Shown here in pieces: positions 34,533 through 43,741 of a stretch of 64,000 nt of DNA. Within the stretch, counting starts at the first letter, position 1. Each line of letters starts with the position of its first letter. The position numbers were made by a program, and so were the translations under genes. The DNA lies in contig NZ_CP119787.1 of the NCBI RefSeq assembly GCF_029338255.1, positions 2,170,001 to 2,234,000 on the forward strand. The letters run 5' to 3'. Source of the DNA: Haloarcula halobia (lineage in GTDB: Archaea; Halobacteriota; Halobacteria; Halobacteriales; Haloarculaceae). The notes beneath the pieces were generated by a model that searched no databases, had not been told where the DNA came from, and saw only the letters and a program-made list of their open reading frames with translations.

Positions 34533-34907
34533 ATGCGTGACGCAGGCTCGAATACGGACGACGACGTCCCGGACCCGGAACCGCAGTCGGTCGACGCACC
34601 GATCCACGTCGAGAGCACAGCGCACTTCGAGTCGCTGGTCGCCGACCACGACCCCGTCCTCGTGGACCTGTATGCCGACTGGTGTGGCCCCTGCAAGATG
34701 CTCGAACCAGTCGTGGCGGCGCTCGCCGCCGAGACGCCGGCCGTCGTGGCGACGGTCGACGTCGACCAACGCCAGCAGCTGGCCCAGGCGCTCGACGTCC
34801 ATGGCATCCCGACGGTCCTGCTCTACGACGACGGTGACCAGGTAGAGCGCCTGGTCGGGATGCGCGACGAGTCGACCCTGCGTGAACTCGTCGCCCGGTA
34901 CGTCTGA
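34533..34907 (+). CDS. Thioredoxin
   Basis: A 124-residue thioredoxin with a 40-residue acidic N-terminal extension. The active site WCGPCK follows VLVDLYAD. The cis-proline segment is HGIPTVLLYDDG and the end is DESTLRELVARYV. It reduces protein disulfides in the cytoplasm, using reducing power from thioredoxin reductase (not in this window). It lies 70 nt after the SRPBCC gene. Confidence 0.93.
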   Translation: MRDAGSNTDDDVPDPEPQSVDAPIHVESTAHFESLVADHDPVLVDLYADWCGPCKMLEPVVAALAAETPAVVATVDVDQRQQLAQALDVHGIPTVLLYDDGDQVERLVGMRDESTLRELVARYV

Positions 34908-35029
34908 AGGCGCCCGCCGCTGCGCACCGAGACCCATCGCGAAGCGATGGCCCCGGCGGCGTCCGCGAGGCCAGCGAGACAGGCCGGATCGACCACAACA
35001 CTCATCTCGTCCGTGACGAGTGACAACGT

Positions 35030-35731
35030 ATGCCCTCGCTGGTGGTCCACTACGCGCTGGTCGGACTGCTCGCGGCGACGTTGCTCGGGGCGGCGTTCGA
35101 CCGGCGGTCGCTCCTGGTGTCGCTCGCCGTGGTGACGATTCCCGACGTCGACGCGTTCATCGCGCTGTTCTCGACGGCGGGCCATCGAACGGCGACGACG
35201 AACCTCGTGATTCCCGCCGTCGCGGCGGCAGTCCTCGCCGTCGACCTCTACGTGCGTGAGGAGTCGTTCGTCAGGGACCGGTGGGGGGCCTACGGGGTCC
35301 GCGTCGCCTGGTTCTGCGTCTTCGTCTACGCCGTCGCGCACGTCCTGCTGGACGCCGTCGGCGGCGGCGCGAACCTGCTGTGGCCGCTGCACGACCAGTT
35401 CTACCAGATTCGCGGGCGACTGGAGCTGTCGACCCAGCGCGGCATCGTCCAGACGTTCGTCGAGACAAGCCCACCCGCGTCGGAGAGTGGCGGCGGTGGC
35501 GGTGGCGGTGGCGGCGGTGGCGGCGTACCAACCCTCCCGTCTATCGGCAACACGAGCGAGGTCCAGATGAGCACGGGTATCGACCCCAATCCGGGCGCCG
35601 AGGAACAGCCGGAGGTCGTCGACCGCGTGTTCCCCGTCGCGCGCGGCGGCTGGCAACTGTACCTCCTGATAGTGGGGACGCTCGCCACCGCCGCTCGCTT
35701 CGTCGTCGGCTACGACCTGCCCGAGGAGTGA
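35030..35731 (+). CDS. YdjM/LexA-binding-type membrane metal-dependent hydrolase with a polyglycine linker
   Basis: A 233-residue protein. The first half has four hydrophobic helices with family motifs VVHYALVGLLAATLLG, TIPDVDAFIALF, a short TAGHRTATTN histidine region and AHVLLDAVGGGANLLWPL. These match the DUF457/YdjM hydrolase group, whose histidine and aspartate residues can bind metal at the membrane. A tract of 12 glycines around residues 155-166, encoded by a GGCGGT-type repeat, links to a soluble loop and a final helix. It ends about 50 nt before pssA and is probably cotranscribed with it. Confidence 0.8.
   Translation: MPSLVVHYALVGLLAATLLGAAFDRRSLLVSLAVVTIPDVDAFIALFSTAGHRTATTNLVIPAVAAAVLAVDLYVREESFVRDRWGAYGVRVAWFCVFVYAVAHVLLDAVGGGANLLWPLHDQFYQIRGRLELSTQRGIVQTFVETSPPASESGGGGGGGGGGGGVPTLPSIGNTSEVQMSTGIDPNPGAEEQPEVVDRVFPVARGGWQLYLLIVGTLATAARFVVGYDLPEE
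35490..35524 (+). repeat. GGCGGT simple-sequence repeat inside a membrane-protein gene
   Basis: A run of GGC and GGT triplets encodes twelve consecutive glycines. It is in frame; gain or loss of hexamer units would change only linker length. Confidence 0.7.
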
Positions 35732-35781
35732 GCCAGCGCCGTTCCGAGTCCTTCTTGTGGGCGGTTGCCGACCGGACACGC

Positions 35782-36486
35782 ATGGGCTTCGACGTGCGCC
35801 GACGGCTCAGTGTCGCCGACACGGTCACGCTCGCCAACGCGGTGGTCGGATTCGCCGCGGGCGCGGTGGCCTACACCGACCTCCAGCTCGCGGCTCGACT
35901 CATGCTCCTCGCGATAATCCTGGATGCCGTCGACGGCATCGTCGCCCGCGAGGGCGACAGTTCGGCGGTCGGTCCTCTGCTCGACTCCATCACGGACGTC
36001 ATCTCCTTCGGGGCGACGCCGAGCCTGTTCCTTTTCGTCGCGCTGACAGGAGCCTACGGCAGCGTCGGCGAGGCGTCGCCGGTCGTCGTCGTCGGCATCA
36101 CGCTACTCGCCGCAGTCTATGCCGTCTTCTCGGTCGTCCGAACCGCGTTCTACACGACCTACATCGAAGGCGTCGACGCCCGACCCGGCATCCCAAACAC
36201 GCTGGGCGTCATCATCCTCGCGACGGCCTACCTCTCCGGGATCACGAACCCGCTCGTCCTCGCCGCCGGCGCCGTCGTCCTCTCGCTTCTGATGGTCGCC
36301 CCCTTCGACTTCCCCAAACCGGGCGCCAGGACGGCGATACCGATGGGCGCCGTCCTCTCGATCTCCGTCGTCGCACCGACGGCGCTTGGTCGGCTGGGGC
36401 CCCGGGTGATGCTCGTCGTGGCGCTGCTCTTTCTCACACTCGGTCCGCGCTACTACTGGGAGGGGACCGAGGCATCAGGCGAGTGA
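35782..36486 (+). CDS. pssA: Archaetidylserine synthase (CDP-alcohol phosphatidyltransferase)
   Basis: A 234-residue membrane enzyme with the CDP-alcohol phosphotransferase signature D-A-V-D-G-I-V-A-R...LLDSITD at residues 53-74 (D-G-x2-A-R-x8-G-x3-D-x3-D) and six to seven helices. In haloarchaea this subfamily makes archaetidylserine from CDP-archaeol and serine. The phosphatidylethanolamine-type lipid that follows is required for ArtA-dependent C-terminal lipid anchoring of surface proteins. The partner decarboxylase PssD and ArtA are not in this window. The start at 35782 (MGFDVRRRLSV) fits the family. Confidence 0.88.
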   Translation: MGFDVRRRLSVADTVTLANAVVGFAAGAVAYTDLQLAARLMLLAIILDAVDGIVAREGDSSAVGPLLDSITDVISFGATPSLFLFVALTGAYGSVGEASPVVVVGITLLAAVYAVFSVVRTAFYTTYIEGVDARPGIPNTLGVIILATAYLSGITNPLVLAAGAVVLSLLMVAPFDFPKPGARTAIPMGAVLSISVVAPTALGRLGPRVMLVVALLFLTLGPRYYWEGTEASGE

Positions 36487-37248
36487 ATCCAGGAACGATT
36501 CGACCGCCTCGTTGAACGCGGCGGGGTGCTCGACCATCGCGAGGTGGGCCGCGTCGGGCACCAGTGCGAACTCGCCCCGCGATATCGACGCGGCGAGGTC
36601 CTCGTGATACGCGCGCGGGGTCAGTCTGTCGTGTTCGCCACAGACCGCGAGGGTCGGCAGGTCGATGTCGGTCAGCCGGTCCCGTCCGTCGAAGCCGTGA
36701 CAGGCCAGGAAGTCCCGGCGGGTGACCCGCTGACCCACGGCGCGCATCTGGGACCGGGACCGGGCGAGCGTGTCGGCGCCGGTGTCGTGGAACAGGCGGT
36801 CCCGGCCGTGGAGGAACTCGACGGCCCGGTCGAAGTCCGATTCCAGCCACTCCCGCAGGCCCTCGAAAACCGGGAGGGTCGGCCCGGTGCCGAGCAGCAC
36901 GAGTGCCGAGAGGGCGAGGTCCAACTCGGTGGCGGCGCGCTGGACGACGGCGCCACCCAGCGAGTTGCCGACCAGGACGTCCGCGTCGACGGCCCGGGCG
37001 ACGGCCGCCACGTCGGCGGTGTACGCGTCGATAGCGCCCGCCGGGCCGGCGTCGACGTCGTCGGACTCCCCGTGGCCGCTCAGGTCGAGCGCCGCCGCCG
37101 GGTGCGTCGGCCCCGACGGGCCGTACTGATGGCCCCAGACGGCGTGTGTCGCGCCGCTCCCGTGGACGTACAGCGCGGTGTGACCGTCCGCTTCCGGGCG
37201 GGTGTGACGATACGCCGTCTCTCGTCCGTCGTGCGCCGTGGTCTCCAT
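36475..37248 (-). CDS. Alpha/beta hydrolase
   Basis: A 257-residue single-domain hydrolase with a complete triad: nucleophile serine in VGNSLGGAV, aspartate in CGEHDRLTP and histidine in DAAHLAMVEHP. The oxyanion region is YVHGSGATHAVWGHQ, and the strand ALDLSGHGESDD follows the usual pattern. A cap covers about residues 120-195. Substrate unknown; esterase, lactonase and haloperoxidase-like roles are all compatible. Its stop overlaps the end of pssA by 12 bases, convergent. Confidence 0.9.
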   Translation of the reverse strand: METTAHDGRETAYRHTRPEADGHTALYVHGSGATHAVWGHQYGPSGPTHPAAALDLSGHGESDDVDAGPAGAIDAYTADVAAVARAVDADVLVGNSLGGAVVQRAATELDLALSALVLLGTGPTLPVFEGLREWLESDFDRAVEFLHGRDRLFHDTGADTLARSRSQMRAVGQRVTRRDFLACHGFDGRDRLTDIDLPTLAVCGEHDRLTPRAYHEDLAASISRGEFALVPDAAHLAMVEHPAAFNEAVESFLDSLA

Positions 37249-37368
37249 GTAACGGTATCCACGCGAGCGCCGGGAATAAATGCGGTGTCCCGCTGCACGG
37301 AACGAGTGTGAACCGCATTCAATCGATTAGCACCACCCCGCTGCCGTGTTGCGTATTTTTGCGAAATC

Positions 37369-37376
37369 TTTAAATA
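37369..37376 (+). promoter_or_regulatory. TATA box for the Hsp20-like/cdc48 operon
   Basis: TTTAAATA, centred about 29 nt before the ATG at 37402, is a near-consensus haloarchaeal TATA element in an AT-rich stretch. It fixes the start of the small first gene as leaderless. Confidence 0.75.
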
Positions 37377-37401
37377 GTTGTCTAACTTACCTTGTGTTAG
37401 G

Positions 37402-37653
37402 ATGAATTCAGAACGTACGTTGTTCGGCGACGCCCCCTTCCGTCGGTTCGAGTACGACGACCACGTCGTGTTCGCGGCGGACGTGGGACCCGTCGACGAC
37501 GCCAGTGTCGACATCGTCGACGGTACGATCATCGTCGTGGCGGGCGACGACCAGTACGAACAGGCGCTCCCGGCCGGTGTGGACGCACGAGCGTTTATCA
37601 ACCACGGCGTCCTCACCATCGAGCTATCCGACCCCGAGGAGGAGATTCGATGA
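37402..37653 (+). CDS. Hsp20/alpha-crystallin-like protein (DUF7127) coupled to cdc48
   Basis: An 83-residue protein starting [20 protein letters not shown]. The rest is a compact beta sandwich in Hsp20 style ([49 protein letters not shown]), the final strand matching the 'NGVLTI' end of small heat-shock proteins. Its stop overlaps the cdc48 start (ATGA), so it is made together with the unfoldase. I infer a cofactor or substrate adaptor for CDC48; this is not proven. Confidence 0.8.
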   Translation: MNSERTLFGDAPFRRFEYDDHVVFAADVGPVDDASVDIVDGTIIVVAGDDQYEQALPAGVDARAFINHGVLTIELSDPEEEIR

Positions 37654-39920
37654 AACTCACCGTCAAACCACTCAAGCAGAAGGACGCCGGTCGCGGCCTG
37701 GCAGCCATCGACCGCGGTGCGATGGACGAGATGGGCCTCGAGAACGGCGATTACATCGTCCTCGAGGGGCGCCAGGGGAACCGCGCGGTCGCGCGGGTCT
37801 GGCCCGGGTACCCCGAGGACACCGGCAACGGCATCGTCCGCATCGACGGCCAGCTCCGCCAGGAGGCCGGTGTCGGCATCGACGACAGCGTCTCCGTCGA
37901 GAAGGCCGACGTGAACCCGGCGACCCACGTCACCGTCGCCTTGCCCCAGAACCTCCGCGTTCGGGGGAACGTCGGGCCGATGATCCGCAACAACCTCAGC
38001 GGCCAGGCCGTCACCCAGGGCCAGACCGTCCCCGTGAGCTTCGGCCTCGGCCCACTCTCGTCGATGTCCGGCCAGAAGATCCCGCTGAAGATCGCCGAGA
38101 CCGAACCCTCCGGGACCGTCGTCGTCACCGACTCCACGGAGATTCAGGTCAGCGAGAAACCTGCCGAGCAGATCCGCGGCGGCGAGACCGCCGAGGGACC
38201 GGAGACCCCCGACGTCACCTACGAGGACATCGGCGGCCTCGACGGCGAACTCGAGCAGGTCCGCGAGATGATCGAGCTGCCGATGCGCCACCCCGAGCTC
38301 TTCCAGCAGCTCGGCATCGAACCGCCGAAGGGCGTCCTGCTGCACGGCCCGCCCGGCACCGGGAAGACGCTGATGGCCAAGGCCGTCGCCAACGAGATCG
38401 ACGCGTACTTCACGACCATCTCCGGCCCGGAGATCATGTCGAAGTACTACGGCGAGAGCGAGGAGCAGCTCCGTGACATCTTCGACGAGGCCTCCGAGAA
38501 CGCGCCGGCCATCGTCTTCATCGACGAGATCGACTCCATCGCACCCAAGCGCGGCGAGACCCAGGGCGACGTGGAACGCCGCGTCGTCGCCCAGTTGCTC
38601 TCGCTGATGGACGGTTTAGAGGAGCGCGGCCAGGTCATCGTCATCGGTGCGACCAACCGCGTCGACGCCATCGACCCAGCGCTCCGCCGGGGCGGCCGGT
38701 TCGACCGCGAGATCGAGATCGGCGTCCCGGACAAGGAGGGCCGCAAGGAGATCCTGCAGGTCCACACCCGCGGGATGCCCCTCTCCGAGCAGATCGACCT
38801 AGAGGAGTACGCCGAGAACACCCACGGGTTCGTCGGGGCCGACCTCGCCTCGCTGACCAAAGAGAGCGCGATGAACGCGCTCCGGCGCATCCGCCCCGAG
38901 CTCGACCTCGAGTCCGACGAGATCGACGCCGAGGTCCTAGAGCACCTGGAGATAACCGACGAGGACTTCAAGGAGGCCAAGAAGGGTATCGAGCCCTCGG
39001 CGCTCCGCGAGGTGTTCGTCGAGGTCCCCGACATCACCTGGGCCGACGTCGGCGGGCTCGAAGACACCAAAGAACGCCTCCGCGAGACCATCCAGTGGCC
39101 CCTGGAGTACGGGAGCGTCTTCGAGGCGATGGACTTACAGGCCGCGAAGGGCGTCCTGCTGTACGGCCCGCCCGGCACCGGGAAGACCCTGCTCGCGAAG
39201 GCCGTCGCCAACGAGGCCGACTCGAACTTCATCTCGGTGAAGGGGCCCGAACTGCTGAACAAGTTCGTCGGGGAGTCCGAGAAGGGCGTCCGCGAGGTGT
39301 TCAGCAAGGCCCGCGAGAACGCCCCCACGGTGGTGTTCTTCGACGAGATCGACTCCATCGCGACCGAACGGGGCACCCGGTCTGGCGACTCGGGCGTCGG
39401 CGAGCGCATGGTCAGCCAGCTGCTGACCGAACTCGACGGCATCGAGGAGATGGAGGACGTCGTCGTCATCGCGACGAGCAACCGGCCCGACCTCATCGAC
39501 AGCGCCCTGCTGCGCCCCGGACGCCTGGACCGGCACGTCCACGTGCCGGTGCCCGACGAGGAGGCGCGCCGCGCCATCTTCGACGTCCACACCCGCGACA
39601 AGCCGCTGGCAGACGACGTCGACCTGGACCGCCTGGCCCGCCGCACCGAGGGCTACGTCGGGGCCGACATCGAGGCCGTCGCCCGCGAGGCGTCGATGGC
39701 CGCGACCCGCGAGTTCATCGCCAGCGTCGACCCTGAGGACATCGACGACACGGTCGGCAACGTCCGCGTGACGATGGACCACTTCGAGCAGGCCCTGGAC
39801 GAGGTCAACGCCAGCGTCACCCAGGAGACCCGCGACCGCTACGACCAGATCGAAGAGAAGTTCCAGCGCAACGAACCCGGCATGGCCGACGAAGACCCCG
39901 TCGGCCGGACCTTCCAGTAG
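37650..39920 (+). CDS. cdc48: CDC48/VAT-family AAA+ ATPase
   Basis: A 756-residue tandem AAA ATPase. An N-domain (residues 1-185, double-psi barrel plus small barrel: [16 protein letters not shown]...GLENGDYI) precedes D1 (Walker A GPPGTGKT at about 233-240, Walker B IVFIDEID) and D2 (GPPGTGKT at 506-513, VVFFDEID). Arginine fingers and sensor motifs ([31 protein letters not shown]) are present. It unfolds proteins and feeds the proteasome in archaea. It is translationally coupled to the Hsp20-like gene by ATGA overlap. Confidence 0.96.
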   Translation: MKLTVKPLKQKDAGRGLAAIDRGAMDEMGLENGDYIVLEGRQGNRAVARVWPGYPEDTGNGIVRIDGQLRQEAGVGIDDSVSVEKADVNPATHVTVALPQNLRVRGNVGPMIRNNLSGQAVTQGQTVPVSFGLGPLSSMSGQKIPLKIAETEPSGTVVVTDSTEIQVSEKPAEQIRGGETAEGPETPDVTYEDIGGLDGELEQVREMIELPMRHPELFQQLGIEPPKGVLLHGPPGTGKTLMAKAVANEIDAYFTTISGPEIMSKYYGESEEQLRDIFDEASENAPAIVFIDEIDSIAPKRGETQGDVERRVVAQLLSLMDGLEERGQVIVIGATNRVDAIDPALRRGGRFDREIEIGVPDKEGRKEILQVHTRGMPLSEQIDLEEYAENTHGFVGADLASLTKESAMNALRRIRPELDLESDEIDAEVLEHLEITDEDFKEAKKGIEPSALREVFVEVPDITWADVGGLEDTKERLRETIQWPLEYGSVFEAMDLQAAKGVLLYGPPGTGKTLLAKAVANEADSNFISVKGPELLNKFVGESEKGVREVFSKARENAPTVVFFDEIDSIATERGTRSGDSGVGERMVSQLLTELDGIEEMEDVVVIATSNRPDLIDSALLRPGRLDRHVHVPVPDEEARRAIFDVHTRDKPLADDVDLDRLARRTEGYVGADIEAVAREASMAATREFIASVDPEDIDDTVGNVRVTMDHFEQALDEVNASVTQETRDRYDQIEEKFQRNEPGMADEDPVGRTFQ

Positions 39921-40039
39921 GACCGGTTTCGGCCGGGCGTCCGCACTCGCTCGTCTTCTCCGTCTACAGCGACGCGGGCAGTCCCATCGTCGCGTCCCAG
40001 AACGCAATACACATTGTCCCGTTGTCCTAACTCCGATCC

Positions 40040-40600
40040 ATGCAGGTGACTGTTCGTGACAACGTCGGGCCGATAACCGGCCTCCTGACGGTCGTCTCGC
40101 TCGCCGTCGTGTTCGGCGCCGTCCTGGGTGCGATTCCCCGGTCGGTGCTGCCCCATCCCCCCGACGCCGTCGTCGACGCCATCCCCCACGTCAACGCTGC
40201 CCTGAGTCTCGTCGCCATCGGCACGATCCTCGGCGGGATTCGCGCCATCCGTCGCGGCGACGTCCGCCGGCACCGACGGCTGATGCTCGCCACCTTCGGG
40301 CTGTTCGTCGCGTTCCTCGTCCTCTATCTCTACCGGGTCATCTTCGAGGGGCCCACGCAGTTCGCGGGCCCCGCCGTCCTCGAGACGTACGTCTACTTCC
40401 CGCTGCTCGCGATACACATCCTGCTGGCCATCGTCGCCATCCCGCTGGTGTACTACGTCCTCCTGCTCGCGTTCTCGCACCCGCCCGCCCGGCTGTCCGA
40501 GACCAACCACCCGCGAGTGGGAAAGGCCGCGGCGACGCTGTGGCTCGTCTCCTTCTCGCTGGGCGTCGTGGTCTATCTCCTGTTGTACGTGTTCTGGTGA
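40040..40600 (+). CDS. DUF420 membrane protein
   Basis: A 186-residue protein with five hydrophobic helices. Histidines expected in DUF420 are seen at IPHVNAALS, RRHRRLMLATFG and LLAIHILLAI, and the end carries SETNHPRVGKAAATLWLVSF. DUF420 proteins are often near cytochrome-oxidase assembly genes in bacteria and may bind heme or copper; no such genes are adjacent here. Convergent with the zincin gene. Confidence 0.9.
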   Translation: MQVTVRDNVGPITGLLTVVSLAVVFGAVLGAIPRSVLPHPPDAVVDAIPHVNAALSLVAIGTILGGIRAIRRGDVRRHRRLMLATFGLFVAFLVLYLYRVIFEGPTQFAGPAVLETYVYFPLLAIHILLAIVAIPLVYYVLLLAFSHPPARLSETNHPRVGKAAATLWLVSFSLGVVVYLLLYVFW

Positions 40601-40616
40601 CAGGGCAACGCCGGAT

Positions 40617-41567
40617 CTATGGGTCGACCCGCGCTATCCACAGGTCCGGAGCGTCGAGTTCCTCCCGGGTCGGGAGGTTCTCGGGGCGGTCCCAGACCCG
40701 GCCCGCGGCAGCGACGCCCCGGTCGTCGACCACTGCGTCGAAAAACGCCTTGCCCCGCTCGTACTGCTGGCGCTTCATCCCGAGGCCCAGAAGGCGCCGG
40801 ACCAGCGTCGCCACCGGGCCACGTCCCTTCCGGCGCTCGTCGACCTTCCGCCGCAGGTCGTCGTACTGGTCGTCGAACGCCCGGTCCATCAGCAGCTCCG
40901 CGTACCCCTCGACGGCCGTCATCGTCGTGTCGAGTTCGCCGAGCGACGAGCGGTCGAGGTTCCCGTCGCTCAACTTGTCGATGGCCGTCTCCATCGACTC
41001 CTCGAGGTGGTCAGAGAGCCACGGCGCGGCCCCGAACTCCGCCGCGTGTGTCACCTCGTGGAAAGCGATCCAGCGGCGGAACCGGTCGCCGTCGACGTCG
41101 AGTTGCCCGGCGACGCGCTGGATGTTCGGCCGGACGAAGTACAGCGCGTGCTCGTCGCCGTCGGCCAGCAAGAGCGGATCGTACTGGCCGAGGACGTTGT
41201 TCCCGAGAAACGAGAGCGCGAAGGCCATCGACCCGGTGTTGACGACCCGGGCGATGCCCGGGATGTACTCCGCCTGCTGCTCGATCGGTGCCATCACCCG
41301 CTCGAACGTAGCGACGTTGGCGTCGATCCAGTGGTGGCGGTTCTGGATCTCGACCGTCTCGGGCAGGTCGAAGTCGAGTTCGCTGACGCGCCGGACGCGG
41401 TCTCTCGCGTCCCGGACGTCGGTCGCGTACCCCTCACGCTCGGCCGTCGAGACGTCGAGGTCACCGGGGTCCGTCCCCGCTTTCGCCGCGGCGGCGACGG
41501 CCTCCCAGTCGATGGGCCCGTCGCCCGACGCCCGCGCGACGGCCCTGACGCTATGGTACAGTCCCAT
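40617..41567 (-). CDS. Zinc-dependent metalloprotease (zincin_2 / F420-biosynthesis-associated family)
   Basis: A 316-residue protein with the zincin motif HEVTH in FHEVTHAAEFGAAPWL and a downstream glutamate in TAVEGYAELLMD. These are typical of the DUF2342-type family first noted beside F420-biosynthesis genes in actinobacteria. The start at 41567 (MGLYHSVRAV) was chosen over the ATG at 41630, whose extra residues lack coding character. Substrate unknown; no F420 genes are nearby here. Confidence 0.85.
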   Translation of the reverse strand: MGLYHSVRAVARASGDGPIDWEAVAAAAKAGTDPGDLDVSTAEREGYATDVRDARDRVRRVSELDFDLPETVEIQNRHHWIDANVATFERVMAPIEQQAEYIPGIARVVNTGSMAFALSFLGNNVLGQYDPLLLADGDEHALYFVRPNIQRVAGQLDVDGDRFRRWIAFHEVTHAAEFGAAPWLSDHLEESMETAIDKLSDGNLDRSSLGELDTTMTAVEGYAELLMDRAFDDQYDDLRRKVDERRKGRGPVATLVRRLLGLGMKRQQYERGKAFFDAVVDDRGVAAAGRVWDRPENLPTREELDAPDLWIARVDP

Positions 41568-41726
41568 ACACCATCGACGGGACGCGCCGAAATATGCCTT
41601 CTCCCCGTTCGCCCACCCGCCGTCCGGCACCGTGGCGTCGCTGGCCGGGTAACCGTGGGCTACTGGTGTGTCTGCCGGACGCGTATGACGAGTCGTGGTG
41701 GAGGAACCGCGGCCAAACGTCGTCGG

Positions 41727-41885
41727 TCAGACGAGCGAGCCACACGACCGACAGCGAGCACGGCCCGCTGTCGGGTCGTACGCGAGCCCGATGGCCTCGC
41801 AGTGACGGCAGTACCTGTCGTCGTCGCTCTCGGGGACTGGGGCACGTCGTGCCTCGACGGCCGCCCGGTGATCAGTGGCGGTCAT
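41727..41885 (-). CDS. Tiny zinc-ribbon protein
   Basis: A 52-residue frame from the ATG at 41885 to the TGA at 41727: MTATDHRAAVEARRAPVPES, then DDDRYCRHCEAIGLAYDP and CRSCGSLV. Two CxxC knuckles (CRHC, CRSC) 18 residues apart make a zinc ribbon. The arrangement of a disordered acidic leader plus a C-terminal ribbon is common among tiny haloarchaeal regulators and RNA-binding proteins. Role unknown. Confidence 0.65.
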   Translation of the reverse strand: MTATDHRAAVEARRAPVPESDDDRYCRHCEAIGLAYDPTAGRARCRSCGSLV

Positions 41886-42301
41886 ACGTCATCCAATACC
41901 ACGGTTCCACTAAAGTACGATGCGCATACTCCCCGTAAGCCTCGGACAATGGCGGTTTACACTTCCGTCTGCCAGCGCCGCACCCGGCCTCGGATGACGT
42001 GCTGCCGAACACGTCTGTGGCTCGTTTTGCGCGATAACGGTATCGGTCTCTCCGCGAGTGTCGCAGTATCGCGATATCGTCGCCCGAGAGACGCCAGTAT
42101 ACACACAATTTGGTTAATCGCCCGTACGTGAGTGTTTTTCGTCTATCAAATCGTCGCAAGTATATCCAAGAGCCCACATAGAGGCAAGTATCGCGTTCTG
42201 GACGAGTGGATAGTGGTTTTTGCGCCCGGAACCGCTCGATAATTCAACCGGTTACGGTATCCCCGGATAGAGATCCAGAATCGAATGGCGGTACGGAGTT
42301 C
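41886..42301. other. Intergenic region of about 415 bp before the sugar island
   Basis: No credible gene. Several AT-rich pieces (ACACACAATTTGGTTAATCG near 42104) could be promoters, but no start follows them. It marks the boundary between core genes and the catabolic island. Confidence 0.4.
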
Positions 42302-43741
42302 CTAGTAGTTGAGGTAGACGGTCTTGGAGATGGTATAGAAGTCCAGGCCGGCGTCGCCCTGCTCGCGGTAGGTCTCGCTCGAGGAGTCTTTCATCCCCCC
42401 GAAGGGCACGTGCAACTCCAGTCCCGTCGTCTTCTCGTTTACCTTCACCACGCCCGAGTCGGCGTCAGCGACGAAACTGTGGGCCTCCGAGAGGTCCTCC
42501 GTGACGATGCTCGCCGACAGCCCGTACGGGACCCCGTTGGCCACCTCGACCGCCTCATCGTAACTCGAGACCGGGATGACCGACAGCACCGGCCCGAAGA
42601 TCTCCTCCTGGGCGATGCGCATCTCCGGCGCTACGTCCGAGAACACCGCCGGCTCCACGAAGTATCCCTCACCGTCGACCTCCCGACCACCGGTCTCGAG
42701 CGTCGCCCCCTCGCTCTCGCCGACCTCGACGTAGTCCAGCGTCCCCTCGAGCTCCGCCTCCGAGACGTGGGGACCCATGTCGGCCCCATCGAGGCCGGGG
42801 CCGATTTCGATAGCCTCTGCTGTGGCGACGATGCCCTCGAGGAACTCCTCGTAGAGGTTCTCGTGGACGATGGCCCGCGAGGTGGCCGTACAGGCCTGCC
42901 CCGTGACCCCGAAGGCACCCGCCGCCGCGATGTCGACGGCCTCCTCGACGTCGGCGCTGTCCATCACCACGACGGGGTTCTTCCCACCCATCTCCAGCTG
43001 GACGCGCTTGCCCGACTCGTTTGCCTGCGAGCCCACCGTCTCGCCGACGGCCGAACTCCCCGTGAACGACACCGCGTCGATCGCCTCGTGAGTCGAGAAC
43101 GTCGTCCCGACCGTCCGACCGGGACCGGTGACCATGTTCAACGCGCCGTCGGGCAGGCCGGCCTCGTCCAGACACTCGACGAGTTGGCGTGCGACACTCG
43201 GCGCGATGGATGCCGGCTTGAAGGCGACGGTGGTGCCGGCCGCGAGGGCCGGCGCGATCTTCCAGGCCGGGATGGCGATGGGGTAGTTCCACGGCGTGAT
43301 GAGCCCCGCGACGCCCACGGGTTCGTTGACCGTGTACAGCGTCTTCTCCGGGGCACTTGCGGGTTTGACCTCGCCGCCGACCTCGCTGGCCTTGGTCCCG
43401 TAGTAGGCGAAGATGTCGATGGCCCGCTGGACCTCACCGCTTGCCTCCGGGCGCGCCTTGCCCTCCTCGCGAACGAGGGTCTCGGTGATCTCCTCCTTGC
43501 GCGCGGCGAGGTTGTTCGAGGCCTCACGCAGGATGGCGCCCCGCTGTGGCCCCGGTGTGGTGCCCCACTCGTCCTGAGCGGCCGCCGCGGCCTCGACGGC
43601 CCGTTCGGCGTCGGCCGTCCCGGACTGCTGGTACCGGGCGACGACCTCCGAGGGGGCCGCAGGATTGTATGTCTCGTAGGTCTCGCCGGTTTCGGATTCG
43701 GTCCACGCTCCGTCGACGTAATTGTGGTACGTCTCTACCAT
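42302..43741 (-). CDS. NAD(P)-dependent aldehyde dehydrogenase (alpha-ketoglutarate-semialdehyde type)
   Basis: A 479-residue ALDH-superfamily enzyme. The oxyanion and NAD region is TPWNYPIAIPAWK. The glycine motif is FTGSSAVGETVG, the general-base glutamate is in QLEMGGKNPVVV and the catalytic cysteine in GQACTATSR. The end matches FGGMKDSSSETYREQG...TISKTVYL. This subfamily includes alpha-ketoglutarate-semialdehyde dehydrogenase (XacF) of the haloarchaeal xylose/arabinose pathway. With the xylose dehydrogenase and dehydratase genes nearby, that is the most likely role; lactaldehyde oxidation is the alternative. The start was set at 43741 (MVETYHNYVDGAWTE); the much longer open frame upstream is non-coding. 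Confidence 0.88.
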   Translation of the reverse strand: MVETYHNYVDGAWTESETGETYETYNPAAPSEVVARYQQSGTADAERAVEAAAAAQDEWGTTPGPQRGAILREASNNLAARKEEITETLVREEGKARPEASGEVQRAIDIFAYYGTKASEVGGEVKPASAPEKTLYTVNEPVGVAGLITPWNYPIAIPAWKIAPALAAGTTVAFKPASIAPSVARQLVECLDEAGLPDGALNMVTGPGRTVGTTFSTHEAIDAVSFTGSSAVGETVGSQANESGKRVQLEMGGKNPVVVMDSADVEEAVDIAAAGAFGVTGQACTATSRAIVHENLYEEFLEGIVATAEAIEIGPGLDGADMGPHVSEAELEGTLDYVEVGESEGATLETGGREVDGEGYFVEPAVFSDVAPEMRIAQEEIFGPVLSVIPVSSYDEAVEVANGVPYGLSASIVTEDLSEAHSFVADADSGVVKVNEKTTGLELHVPFGGMKDSSSETYREQGDAGLDFYTISKTVYLNY

